Virus record (IMG/VR): IMGVR_UViG_3300033141_002688
Span: 1 to 64,000 of that record
Source: a virus
Length of the DNA: 64,000 nucleotides
Direction: 5' to 3' (one strand)
The first letter of the stretch is position 1, and every line of letters starts with the position of its first letter. Both the position numbers and the translations under genes were made by a program. Shown here in pieces: positions 26,315 through 33,906 of the stretch. Below the pieces are notes generated by a model. It searched no databases. It was not told the origin of the DNA and saw only the letters and a list, made by a program, of their open reading frames with translations.

Positions 26315-28030
26315 TTATATTTCACAAGTACCTCTTGTACACGACACATCATCTTCGGAAAGAGATGATGTTGATTTACTTAATAATTTTTTAGCTTCTG
26401 AAAGTGAAAGTTTCTGTAATACCTGCCCCTCTCTTGAGCCATCAACATATACTGTTACACCCTTTAAGTCATAAGCGTACTCTAAGAGCCAATCAGATAA
26501 TTGAATTTTAGTTGTTCCTTTTGGAAAGTTAATTGTTTTTGACACTCCTCCATCCGTAAACCTTTGAAATGCCGTCTGAATTTCAAGATGATCCTTAGGA
26601 CTTAAATCTGAAGTATCTACTAACCAATCCGGTAATTTTTTATTCTGTTCAATACACTCTCTAACTAATGGATGAATATAGATTCTCTCACTAACCCTAT
26701 CTTTTCTAATATAAGCCTTAGAAAATAATGGTTCAATAGAGGGGCATACCTCAGGAGTTACCAATAAACTTATTGTACCAGTTGGAGCAATTGCTTGAGC
26801 CGTTACGTTCCTAGTTCCATATCTTTTAATATCCCGTCTTAGAGTTGCTGGTAACTTTCTAACAAAAGATGCTTTTCCATAAGCATGAGAATCAAATGCT
26901 GGAAATGGCCCTTTTTCTCTTGATAACTTTATACTAGATTCATATACTTTATCCCTTATAAATCTAGCTAATCTTTCTGCTTCTGCTATTGATTTTTCCG
27001 ATCCATATTTTATCCCCTTCTTAAAAAGGAAATCTGCAAAGCCAATCACACCTATGCCGATTTTACGACCTTTTTTGGAATTTAATTCTATTTTTTGAAC
27101 TGAGAAATTATTGACATCAATTACATTATCCAGAAACCTAACAATAATTTCTATACTATTTTCCAGTTTTTTCCAGTTTGTTTGAGTACCAGACAAGAAG
27201 TTTGGTAAAACTAAACTTCCTAAAATACATGATTCCCAAGGAGCTAAAATTGCTTCTCCACAAGGATTACTTGATATTGGTGGTGCAAAATAATAACCAT
27301 TATTCTTGGTTAGGTTAGTAAAATTGAGCAGACCTGGCTCACCACATTTTATCATATTAGATAATATTAGATTCCACAATTTTCTAGCAGGTTTTGAATG
27401 AGTCTCTTGTGCTAAAAATTTAAAAGTCCACAATTCATCTTCTTCTACAGCTTCCAAAAATTCATTTGTAATAGCTACAGATATATTATAGTGACTAATT
27501 ATCTTATCAACCAGTTTAGCGTTAATAAAATTTTCCACTTCTGGATGTTCTACTGAAACGCATACAAGTCCTGCTGCCCTGCGTGAACCCCCACTTTGAA
27601 TTGTAGAGGCAACTGAATCTGAAGCCTTTAAGAAGCTGACTAATCCAGTTGACTCACCCCCTTTTCCACGAATAGGGAATCCTTTTGGCCTAAGTGGTGA
27701 GAAATTGCACCCTACTCCCCCTCCCCCACTCCAACAAATAAGAGAATTCTTAATATAATCACCTATTTCCTCAATTGAGTCTCCAATAGGGATGACAAAA
27801 CAATTTGCCAGTTCTCCTTTTAATCTTCCAGCATTTCTAAGTATCCTTCCACCAGGGATAAAATTCATATCAAATATCTCTTGAGAAAAAATATTTGCCC
27901 ACTTATCTTTATCATTCTCATTTACTGCAATAGCATTTCCCACTCTATTACATAATTTCTCCCAATTTTCTCCTTCCATAAAATATCTAGCTTCAGCTAT
28001 TTTTTGAGCATTTTCACTTAATTCTGTCAC
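26315..28030 (-). CDS. nrdJ: Adenosylcobalamin-dependent (class II) ribonucleoside reductase
   Basis: 571 residues. Family blocks: GGRILRNAGRLKGELANCFV, GGGGVGCNFSPLRPKG, QSGGSRRAAGLVCV, NPCGEA with the active-site cysteine (~258), APTGTISLLVTPEVCPS and TINFPKGTT. The C-terminal CTRGTC pair should re-reduce the active site. It reduces ribonucleotides for phage DNA synthesis without oxygen, so the host probably makes or imports B12. It starts at GTG after AAAGGAG and appears complete. Confidence 0.92.
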   Translation of the reverse strand: MTELSENAQKIAEARYFMEGENWEKLCNRVGNAIAVNENDKDKWANIFSQEIFDMNFIPGGRILRNAGRLKGELANCFVIPIGDSIEEIGDYIKNSLICWSGGGGVGCNFSPLRPKGFPIRGKGGESTGLVSFLKASDSVASTIQSGGSRRAAGLVCVSVEHPEVENFINAKLVDKIISHYNISVAITNEFLEAVEEDELWTFKFLAQETHSKPARKLWNLILSNMIKCGEPGLLNFTNLTKNNGYYFAPPISSNPCGEAILAPWESCILGSLVLPNFLSGTQTNWKKLENSIEIIVRFLDNVIDVNNFSVQKIELNSKKGRKIGIGVIGFADFLFKKGIKYGSEKSIAEAERLARFIRDKVYESSIKLSREKGPFPAFDSHAYGKASFVRKLPATLRRDIKRYGTRNVTAQAIAPTGTISLLVTPEVCPSIEPLFSKAYIRKDRVSERIYIHPLVRECIEQNKKLPDWLVDTSDLSPKDHLEIQTAFQRFTDGGVSKTINFPKGTTKIQLSDWLLEYAYDLKGVTVYVDGSREGQVLQKLSLSEAKKLLSKSTSSLSEDDVSCTRGTCEI

Positions 28031-28043
28031 TGTGATTCTCCTT

Positions 28044-28421
28044 TCATAGTCTATTCTCTAGTTTATCTCTTAATCGTTTAGCTTGCTCAAGCCTTTTTCT
28101 CTTTTTTCTATTGAAATATCTCAATACTAATAGAGTTATATAGATAATAATGGCTACACTCGTAGCTAACCATAAAAATGCCAAACCTATCCATATAACA
28201 AGACTTAGCCATAAATACATCCATATTTCTGAATCAAAGTCAACCCACCGACCACCTGGTATTTTCTTAATCACAAATAAAACTGGTGAATCTAAAGATT
28301 CTTTCTCGACTACAAATTTATACATATGATATATAGCCTGAGTGATCATCAGAATTATAATATAACCCCAACCTATCATTAAGAACCAACTAGCAATCTC
28401 TAAATATAATTTACCAGTCAT
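28044..28421 (-). CDS. Membrane protein with C-terminal LR-KLE tail
   Basis: 125 residues with three predicted spans (about 8-30, 65-80 and 83-103). The last residues are AKRLRDKLENRL, the short motif that recurs across this genome. The stop lies just before the ATAGACTATG sequence upstream of nrdJ. No function recognised. Confidence 0.6.
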   Translation of the reverse strand: MTGKLYLEIASWFLMIGWGYIIILMITQAIYHMYKFVVEKESLDSPVLFVIKKIPGGRWVDFDSEIWMYLWLSLVIWIGLAFLWLATSVAIIIYITLLVLRYFNRKKRKRLEQAKRLRDKLENRL

Positions 28422-28869
28422 AATGTTTATTCTCCAATTTAGCTCTTAAGTTTTGTACCATAAGAGATCTTGCTTCTTCTTCCGAAACTACATATATTTC
28501 AAATGAAGAGAATGCAGATCCACATGTTATTTTGTGACCATTGAGTGCAAATACTCTTAATAGACCACTCTTTGGTAAACAATCTATAGACCATCCAGAT
28601 GGGGGGATTGCCTCTGGTACTGTACCATATTTTTTTAACCAGTTGAACCCATTTCCCCCAATACCATCTAAATGTAGTACATCGGACATTCCAGATAGTA
28701 AACATTTTGGTTCATTTCCAACAACTGCAACAAAATCCATACAACGAAAACCAGAATCATGTTTACGTCTAGTTGGAAGTATTACTATAGAATCACAGAT
28801 TATCATATCATTTCGTTTTCTATAAGGTAAAGACTCAAAATCCTTGCGTGTCATATCTACTATATCCAT
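28411..28869 (-). CDS. Unknown protein with C-terminal LR-KLE tail
   Basis: 152 residues. A beta-rich body (DSIVILPTRRKHDSG, MDFVAVVGNEPKCLLSG) ends with E-E-E-A-R-S-L-M-V-Q-N-L-R-A-K-L-E-N-K. The tail overlaps the next gene's ATG by 11 nt. The body has no recognised family. Only the tail is shared with the other family members. Confidence 0.6.
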   Translation of the reverse strand: MDIVDMTRKDFESLPYRKRNDMIICDSIVILPTRRKHDSGFRCMDFVAVVGNEPKCLLSGMSDVLHLDGIGGNGFNWLKKYGTVPEAIPPSGWSIDCLPKSGLLRVFALNGHKITCGSAFSSFEIYVVSEEEARSLMVQNLRAKLENKHYDW

Positions 28870-28946
28870 TACTTCTCCCTTAGTTGTTTAATTATCTTTA
28901 TCTACTCTCCATAGTCTATTGAAGTGTCTAATAGATTGGCTATAGT

Positions 28947-29177
28947 CTACTTAGTCTCAATTTCTATTTTCCCCTCTTTTATATCTTCAATTGCATGTTT
29001 ATAAAAGTGAATACCAATTTGTTTATACCACTCTCCCCAAAATTTCTTAGCCAACCAAAATTTTCTGGAACTAGTATTAATGAAAATAGGGAGAATTATA
29101 TCATGGTATTCCCAATGCTGATCTACTAACTGTTTAGCTCTGTCTTTCCAATTAATCTTCATAGATACAAAACTCAC
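28947..29177 (-). CDS. Small protein, unknown
   Basis: 76 residues, Trp-rich (KFWLAKKFWGEWYKQ) and helical, ending in a charged EGKIEIETK. It overlaps the upstream zinc-binding gene by 26 nt. No family recognised. Confidence 0.55.
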   Translation of the reverse strand: MSFVSMKINWKDRAKQLVDQHWEYHDIILPIFINTSSRKFWLAKKFWGEWYKQIGIHFYKHAIEDIKEGKIEIETK

Positions 29178-29385
29178 CTATTAATTCATAAAGACATTTT
29201 TGACATAAATCACATGAAACTCTACTACCATCTCCAAAAACAGAACCATACCCCCCAATAAAATCAATTGAATATAATTCTTGCCACTCAACAAAGTCAT
29301 CTTCTGTGATCTTCTTTCCACATCTATCACATGTAATTGAGTCTAGTTCCTTAGCTTCAACTTGTGTTATTTTATAGTTTCTCAT
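29152..29385 (-). CDS. Zinc-ribbon protein
   Basis: 77 residues with CDRCGKKI near residue 19 and CDLCQKCLYEL near 58, a standard CxxC...CxxC zinc ribbon. Similar small proteins occur in many phages and bacteria with no assigned role. Confidence 0.65.
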   Translation of the reverse strand: MRNYKITQVEAKELDSITCDRCGKKITEDDFVEWQELYSIDFIGGYGSVFGDGSRVSCDLCQKCLYELIGEFCIYED

Positions 29386-29941
29386 AGTTTAAAAACCTTT
29401 CATTAAGAATAAATTCACTTATTTCCTTCCAATTGTACATTCTAATTCCTCTACAATTCTTATTCCAGGGTCTATCGAATATTATCACATCAGCACTGGT
29501 ATTATCTGATATATCCTTTATTATATCAGGACGATCCTCAACCATAATATTGATACCAAGATCATTAATAATTGAAGATTTATCTGGAATTGAAACAATC
29601 TTATCTGGTGTCAGTATTAGTTTAAAATTTTTAAGTTTAGCATTCTTCAATGTAGAAAGTGTGTGATTATATAAATAATTTTTACGGTGAGAAATTATAT
29701 ATAACTCATTCTCCAACCCTATCTGATTTAAAACATCAACTGCATCAGGAAAAAATTTGAGATTATCACTTTCCAAAACTCTATTTATATATTTTCTCAC
29801 AATATCAGGATCAATTCCATAATCTTCTATCTTATAAGAACTCCTATCTCCAAAGTCAACATTCATCTCTTCAGATATCAAATCAAATATAATATTTCCA
29901 GTATCAATAATACAATCATCTAAATCAGTAGCAAATTTCAT
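29372..29941 (-). CDS. 5'(3')-deoxyribonucleotidase-like HAD phosphatase
   Basis: 189 residues. Motif I DLDDCIIDTG holds the nucleophile Asp. The middle has YIISHRKNY (motif II Ser-like) and the end has NIMVEDRPDII (motif IV acidic pair). This is the HAD 5'-nucleotidase type used to adjust dNMP pools. It sits with the deaminase and ribonucleotide reductase genes. Confidence 0.75.
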   Translation of the reverse strand: MKFATDLDDCIIDTGNIIFDLISEEMNVDFGDRSSYKIEDYGIDPDIVRKYINRVLESDNLKFFPDAVDVLNQIGLENELYIISHRKNYLYNHTLSTLKNAKLKNFKLILTPDKIVSIPDKSSIINDLGINIMVEDRPDIIKDISDNTSADVIIFDRPWNKNCRGIRMYNWKEISEFILNERFLNYEKL

Positions 29942-30030
29942 CTCTCAAAATTCCCCATAATTGCAAGACCTATAACAAAGAATAAAATACCACAAGGAAT
30001 CCCAATCATAAAACCAACCATAAAAGTCAT
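29938..30030 (-). CDS. 30-residue membrane peptide
   Basis: After AGGGGAG, ATG 30030 opens MTFMVGFMIGIPCGILFF followed by VIGLAIMGNFER: one membrane span. Its TGA overlaps the nucleotidase ATG (ATGA), which supports real translation. Confidence 0.55.
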   Translation of the reverse strand: MTFMVGFMIGIPCGILFFVIGLAIMGNFER

Positions 30031-30060
30031 TTTTCTCCCCTAGAGAGTTTTTTACATTTA

Positions 30061-30300
30061 TTACTTTGTTTTCTTATCTCGTCTTTTCTTCCAACCTTCC
30101 AATTCAATAATAAGATCTAATTCATGTCTAATCTTTTCTAAATCTTCCAAACCATGACCTGTGGGATGGTCATATCTCAAAATTCTCCTAATAATAGCAG
30201 CCTTATGATGTGGTATCTTATTATATAAGAAAAATTCATATGGCTGTATTTTATACTGCTTGTAGTGGTTTCCTCCTACCTGCTTATCCAATGCACTCAT
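30061..30300 (-). CDS. DUF3310-type phage protein
   Basis: 79 residues with the family core KQVGGNHYKQYKIQPYEFF and RRILRYDHPTGHGLEDLEKI. DUF3310 proteins are common in phage nucleotide-metabolism regions; their biochemical role is not established to my knowledge. The family call rests on these two blocks. Confidence 0.78.
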   Translation of the reverse strand: MSALDKQVGGNHYKQYKIQPYEFFLYNKIPHHKAAIIRRILRYDHPTGHGLEDLEKIRHELDLIIELEGWKKRRDKKTK

Positions 30301-30477
30301 TTTACATCTCCCTCTATCAACATTGCTTTTCCTCTTCTTATATCTTAGTGAGGGCTGCGTAATTTGTACGCTCTTTCAATCACTATGTGCACCTAATGAT
30401 GAAAGGGCAACTACCAAAACTAATTATTCCCAGTCTTGGCCTTCCTGGGCACCCCCATCACAATAGCTACAAAGTCT
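30301..30477 (-). other. Gene-free structured interval
   Basis: 177 bases with no convincing ORF. On the plus strand 30371-30409 forms an imperfect hairpin: GCTCTTTCA pairs with TGAAAGGGC (one G-U), with inner TCA/TGA pairs. Nearby, GCGTA and TACGC pair around AAATT. No T-run follows, so a terminator is not evident. It starts a GC-richer island. Confidence 0.35.
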
Positions 30478-30843
30478 TCACCCAATCTTGCCCTCCGCCT
30501 CAAGTTCAGCACAGGCTTCGACAACAATACTAGGTTCTATTCTCAATTTCTCAATTAATTCATCATAACCAATTTCTCGTCCATCATTCTCTCGAAAATA
30601 GCAGGCAATCTCTTCTTTAGCCTTCTTCAATGGAAGTGAGCGAACTATAATTGGATTATTCTTGTCTTCCTGTCTTATTTCTTTTTCCTCACAAGTTCCT
30701 GTATGTCCCTTTAATCTCCAATCAAGGGCTTGATCCATTTCGATCCAAATATGAGCACCGCATTTGTAGTAAGCCTGATAGCGGGGGCCACCAACTAAAG
30801 GCTTCCTACAGAAAGGGCATCTATCTGGTGCGTGGAGTTTCAT
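30478..30843 (-). CDS. Zinc-ribbon protein with FRENDGREI helix
   Basis: 121 residues. The N-terminus CPFCRKPLVGGPRYQAYYKC is a zinc ribbon. The C-terminal half, RSLPLKKAKEEIACYF then RENDGREIGYDELIEKL, resembles a small winged helix. The gene at 31809 repeats the RSLxLxxAxEEIAxYFRENDGREI segment and then diverges. It lies within the GC-richer island. Confidence 0.6.
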   Translation of the reverse strand: MKLHAPDRCPFCRKPLVGGPRYQAYYKCGAHIWIEMDQALDWRLKGHTGTCEEKEIRQEDKNNPIIVRSLPLKKAKEEIACYFRENDGREIGYDELIEKLRIEPSIVVEACAELEAEGKIG

Positions 30844-31052
30844 TTCCTTTCTCCTCTCCCTCTTTTACTCTCTCTTGAGTCCACTAAAAGCATAAAGTAT
30901 CCCTTACTCAAAACAAGAACTATTAAAATCTCTCCTAACCAGATATCATAAGAGGGGAGCACTTTTAGATGTGTCGTAACCCAAGACCCATAGTATAAAG
31001 CTCCCCAAGCTAAAATAGTCATCGCACCCACTATTAATTTCTCAAACAGCAT
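30840..31052 (-). CDS. Small two-span membrane protein
   Basis: 70 residues: hydrophobic KLIVGAMTILAWGALYYG, a short loop and IWLGEILIVLVLSKGYFMLL, then a basic tail. It overlaps the zinc-ribbon gene by 4 nt. No family recognised. Confidence 0.55.
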   Translation of the reverse strand: MLFEKLIVGAMTILAWGALYYGSWVTTHLKVLPSYDIWLGEILIVLVLSKGYFMLLVDSRESKRGRGERK

Positions 31053-31079
31053 TTCCTTCTTCCCCCTTTTTCCTCTATA

Positions 31080-31283
31080 TTACTTCTGGCTCTGACGTGG
31101 CGTCACTTTTACCATCCAATCATCGAGCCTGTTTATAAACTCTTCATATGTGTCTATCCAATCCAACCAAGTCTCTAAAGTAATCTCTATGTCGTTTTGG
31201 ATGATTGTAGGCAGAGTTACTATAGCTTGATCCAAGAGGCTTTTTCCTTCGTTGAGTAATTGTTCATTAGCCTTTATTTTCAT
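31080..31283 (-). CDS. Small helical protein, unknown
   Basis: 67 residues, acidic and Trp-containing (TLETWLDWIDTYEEFINRLDDW). A good AGGAGG lies upstream. No family recognised. Confidence 0.55.
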   Translation of the reverse strand: MKIKANEQLLNEGKSLLDQAIVTLPTIIQNDIEITLETWLDWIDTYEEFINRLDDWMVKVTPRQSQK

Positions 31284-31307
31284 TTTTGTTTTCCTCCTTA
31301 CTCAGAA

Positions 31308-31452
31308 TGTGGCCGCAGCTAGGACTCGAACCTAGATTCCCTTTCCTAGTTAGCCGATAGTCACCATGTATACTTGGCAGGAATCTGCTATCGGTCAGTG
31401 CGTCTACCGAGTGATAAGCTAACAGTACCTATCACATTCCGCCACTACGGCC
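31308..31452 (-). ncRNA. 145-nt tRNA-Leu-like RNA with pseudoknot
   Basis: The ends look like tRNA-Leu: acceptor GGCCGTAG/CTGCGGCC (8 bp with one G-U), TGGCGGAAT and GGTAGACGC of a Leu D-arm, and a perfect T-arm CTAGG-TTCGAGT-CCTAG, ending ACA. Inside are extra elements: GTGATA/TATCAC (31430-31435 with 31411-31416) in the D-loop, CCGATAG/CTATCGG (31388-31394 with 31354-31360), and AGATTCC/GGAATCT (31380-31386 with 31334-31340). The last two interleave, so they are a pseudoknot or alternatives. GTTAGC/GCTAAC can also pair. No anticodon arm is obvious. Confidence 0.55.
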
Positions 31453-31459
31453 GTAAAAA

Positions 31460-31723
31460 TCACCATTGAGGAAATGATTTGTATTTTCCATCCTCCCCAA
31501 GAAAATGTTTCTTTCTCCCATCGTCAGGTTGAAAATAAGCTCCCATTACGAGAGATTGGTAAACGCCATACCTAGCTCCACAATGCTCGCACATTACAGT
31601 CTGTGGGTCTTGTAGTTCATCCAAAATAAGAAAGGGAGAATCGGAATTAGATTTCGGAGAATATCCACAAGCAGGACAAATTCCATCAACAATCATTATT
31701 TTACGCAGGCAGGCCCTCTCCAT
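31460..31723 (-). CDS. Zinc-ribbon protein, start uncertain
   Basis: 87 residues from ATG 31723: CPACGYSPK near residue 17 and CEHCGARYG near 49, a zinc-ribbon pair. The frame stays open upstream (KKLIPIDSSNW before the ATG), and an AGGAGG lies about 45 nt upstream with no ATG, GTG or TTG near it. The true N-terminus may therefore be longer with a non-standard start, or the original start was lost. Confidence 0.6.
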   Translation of the reverse strand: MERACLRKIMIVDGICPACGYSPKSNSDSPFLILDELQDPQTVMCEHCGARYGVYQSLVMGAYFQPDDGRKKHFLGEDGKYKSFPQW

Positions 31724-31808
31724 CCAATTAGAAGAATCAATCGGAATGAGCTTCTTAGACTTTCTATTTACCTCCTTTTTTGTAGCATGACCACAGCTAC
31801 AACACTAC

Positions 31809-32015
31809 CTATATCTTTTGACTGCAAACCAAATCCCTTGAGTATTTTTTGCCATCATATATAGCCCAGACTTCTAAGGCACCAGAATGGATACATTCAT
31901 ACTCCATAATTTCCCGCCCATCATTCTCTCGAAAGTAGCGAGCGATCTCCTCCATAGCTTCCTCCAATGAAAGTGAACGGAGAGTGATTAGATTATTCTT
32001 ACCTTTTTGCTTCAT
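31809..32015 (-). CDS. Truncated relative of the 30478 protein
   Basis: 68 residues. The segment TLRSLSLEEAMEEIARYF plus RENDGREI matches the 30478 protein closely, but the zinc ribbon in front is absent. After GREI the sequence changes to an unrelated end (YECIHSGALEVWAIYDGKKY). This looks like a duplicated module joined to another protein end. Confidence 0.55.
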   Translation of the reverse strand: MKQKGKNNLITLRSLSLEEAMEEIARYFRENDGREIMEYECIHSGALEVWAIYDGKKYSRDLVCSQKI

Positions 32016-32170
32016 TTCTTTTTCTCCTGTCTTCGGATTTCTGCCATTAATTTTTGAAGAACTAAATCAATTTCCATTTTCACTTGCATTATTGCAGCAA
32101 CTTCATCTTGAGCGTTCCTACATGAACTTTCATACACTATTAAATCAACTATTTGCTGAATTGTTTTCAT
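32012..32170 (-). CDS. 52-residue helical protein
   Basis: ATG 32170 to TGA 32012, ending in ATGA overlap with the next gene. Sequence MKTIQQIVDLIVYESSC then a long amphipathic helix to EIRRQEKKK. It overlaps the nuclease gene end by 26 nt. Likely real because of the overlap at both ends. Confidence 0.5.
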   Translation of the reverse strand: MKTIQQIVDLIVYESSCRNAQDEVAAIMQVKMEIDLVLQKLMAEIRRQEKKK

Positions 32171-32561
32171 CCTTTATTTCTGGATAAAGCCAATTTATAT
32201 AAGCCTCATAAATTCCAAAGAATACTTCTGCATCCAATAGAACAACAGGTTTCTCATTGTTTCTTTTAAAAAATAAGAGCCAATCAGTTCCTTCTTTCTG
32301 ATTACTACGTGCCTGTTTTATTTTCTGATGAACTGCCCATTTTTCAGAATTTGAGCATTCAATGCTAAATGGAAATAATTCAAGAGCTTCACCACGCAAT
32401 GGTACATCAATTCCAGATTGCCCCATTGTTCTTGAACTGATCAATTCATCCTTACCCCAGGGAATATTGAGTATGTTAGATATTTTTTCTGCTACCCAAT
32501 TCTGGAGTTTTCTTCCCTTGTTTTTCCTTGACTTTACTGATATTGGCTTTTGTGATTTCAT
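32145..32561 (-). CDS. PD-(D/E)xK-type phage nuclease (resolvase-like)
   Basis: 138 residues from ATG 32561, which has AGGAG nine bases upstream; a second ATG at 32588 lacks a site. Key region: GRKLQNWVAEKI, RTMGQSGIDVPL (Asp), FPFSIECSNSEKW (Glu-x-Cys/Lys position) and QARSNQKEGTDWLLFFKRN. This is a recurring phage nuclease type beside replication genes, often called resolvase-like. The Lys of the usual E-x-K is Cys here (ECS). Substrate inferred only. Confidence 0.65.
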   Translation of the reverse strand: MKSQKPISVKSRKNKGRKLQNWVAEKISNILNIPWGKDELISSRTMGQSGIDVPLRGEALELFPFSIECSNSEKWAVHQKIKQARSNQKEGTDWLLFFKRNNEKPVVLLDAEVFFGIYEAYINWLYPEIKDENNSANS

Positions 32562-32694
32562 TAATAATAAGCTCCTGTATTTTTTCAATTTCTATCAAAG
32601 AATCTTCTACACTTCTTCTATAGCCTGCTCTAAATCCTACCAAATAAATAATTATACTAAATACCACTAATACAACTATTTGTAAAAAGGACAT
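32476..32694 (-). CDS. Single-span membrane protein
   Basis: 72 residues: MSFLQIVVLVVFSIIIYLVGFRAGYRRS spans the membrane once (residues 4-22), then a cytoplasmic helix with many Lys/Glu. It overlaps the nuclease start by about 86 nt in another frame, so the last third may not matter. No family recognised. Confidence 0.5.
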   Translation of the reverse strand: MSFLQIVVLVVFSIIIYLVGFRAGYRRSVEDSLIEIEKIQELIINEITKANISKVKEKQGKKTPELGSRKNI

Positions 32695-32696
32695 GA

Positions 32697-33251
32697 TTAA
32701 TCACCTAAATTTAATAAATCAATATCACTTTCCACTTCATTTCCCCAAACATCCCATCCTTGATGTTTTTCTCTAGCAAAAAGTTCTATCCTATTTCTAA
32801 ATGGCATTGATAGTGTGGCACGCTCTATTAATTTTCTAAATTCATCTGGTTTTTGGCTATGTCTTAAAGACTTACATTGAATAAAATTGGCTTCTTGTAA
32901 TCTAAACGCTTTCACTTTCCCTTTAATACCAAACAACAAATGCTCACATTGACCTCTAAACCAAAAACCCATTCCAAGAGACATAATTTTTCTCCATGTT
33001 ATCATTGTTTTATATTTAAATCCCCATTCCTTCATAACTATAAAAGCTTCTTCAATCAATGGCACAGTAGCCCATAAGAAAAGTACACTATCCTTCGCAG
33101 TAATCTTTTTTACAGGTAGACTACATATTTCTGAAAGAGACATTGTGGGATATTTGGAAGCAGACCCACTTTTAAAACTCCCACCAGTCCTCTTATTTTT
33201 ATAACTCCACGGTGGATCTGCATAAATTATATTATATTTTTTAATCTCCAA
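32697..33251 (-). CDS. MT-A70-type DNA adenine methyltransferase
   Basis: 184 residues. Catalytic motif DPPW in IIYADPPWSYKNKRT, then SLPVKKITAKDSVLFLWATVP, the GFWFRGQCEHLLFGIKG block and the SAM-side NRIELFARE. MT-A70 phage enzymes methylate N6 of adenine in DNA, usually to escape restriction. Complete for the family. It lies just downstream of the SbcCD block. Confidence 0.88.
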   Translation of the reverse strand: MEIKKYNIIYADPPWSYKNKRTGGSFKSGSASKYPTMSLSEICSLPVKKITAKDSVLFLWATVPLIEEAFIVMKEWGFKYKTMITWRKIMSLGMGFWFRGQCEHLLFGIKGKVKAFRLQEANFIQCKSLRHSQKPDEFRKLIERATLSMPFRNRIELFAREKHQGWDVWGNEVESDIDLLNLGD

Positions 33252-33720
33252 TCCCTAACTCTTCCCCTTTCTTCTCATCATATCGCAAAACTCCACCCAC
33301 TATTGGAATTATAAATTTACTCCAGTATTTCTTCCATTTACCTTGATTTGCCCAAAAACCCTTCTGAACAAAATTTCTCGGAATACCAAGAGAAAACTCA
33401 CCGACATCCTTAAACTCCGATAAAAAAACTGCTCTATTAAAACGGTTTAATTTACATTCAGTGTTCAGACAAGAATAAGCTCGCTCACAGTACTTCTCAG
33501 GCGGAGCAACCTTAATAGTAGTCAGCATAGTAGGAATATCATAATCCAGTGGAGTAACTGCAAAAACCCCTTCACTAAAATGACATATTCCGTACCAGAA
33601 TTTTGAGTATTTATTTGTATGCTTAAATACTATCCTACCGTCCAACCAGGTAATTCCCACACTAATAACATTAGTAATTTTGATTGATTTGTCAATAATA
33701 TATTTGGTTTCATCTTTCAT
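33241..33720 (-). CDS. Unknown 159-residue protein
   Basis: Alpha/beta protein with four cysteines in EKYCERAYSCLNTECKLN that could bind a metal. Overlaps the methyltransferase by 11 nt. No family recognised. Confidence 0.58.
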   Translation of the reverse strand: MKDETKYIIDKSIKITNVISVGITWLDGRIVFKHTNKYSKFWYGICHFSEGVFAVTPLDYDIPTMLTTIKVAPPEKYCERAYSCLNTECKLNRFNRAVFLSEFKDVGEFSLGIPRNFVQKGFWANQGKWKKYWSKFIIPIVGGVLRYDEKKGEELGIGD

Positions 33721-33723
33721 CTT

Positions 33724-33906
33724 TTATTTCCTCTTTGCTTTTTGTTGTCCGATTCTTTTCTTTTTAGACTTAGGTTTGGGTCTTGATGGCCCGTCATCAA
33801 TAATCGGACAATAACCCATTCTATCTCTGAACTTCATACCTTCAATAGAATACTTTTCACACTTACCTTCTTTTAAATACTGACATTTCAAATCTTCACA
33901 CAACAA
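33724..33906 (-). CDS. Small Cys- and Lys-rich protein
   Basis: 60 residues: MLCEDLKCQYLKEGKCEKY, then GYCPII, then a very basic end (PKPKSKKKRIGQQKAKRK). Cysteines suggest a small metal fold; the basic end suggests nucleic-acid binding. It overlaps the end of the SbcC-like gene by 11 nt. Confidence 0.58.
   Translation of the reverse strand: MLCEDLKCQYLKEGKCEKYSIEGMKFRDRMGYCPIIDDGPSRPKPKSKKKRIGQQKAKRK

Noticed and set aside
31308-31452. tmRNA
   Set aside because: Pseudoknot and tRNA-like ends are suggestive, but it is far too short and has no tag-peptide reading frame.
33660-33695. TTGACA promoter near 33690
   Set aside because: It lies at the start of a coding region and has no good -10 at 16-18 bp.
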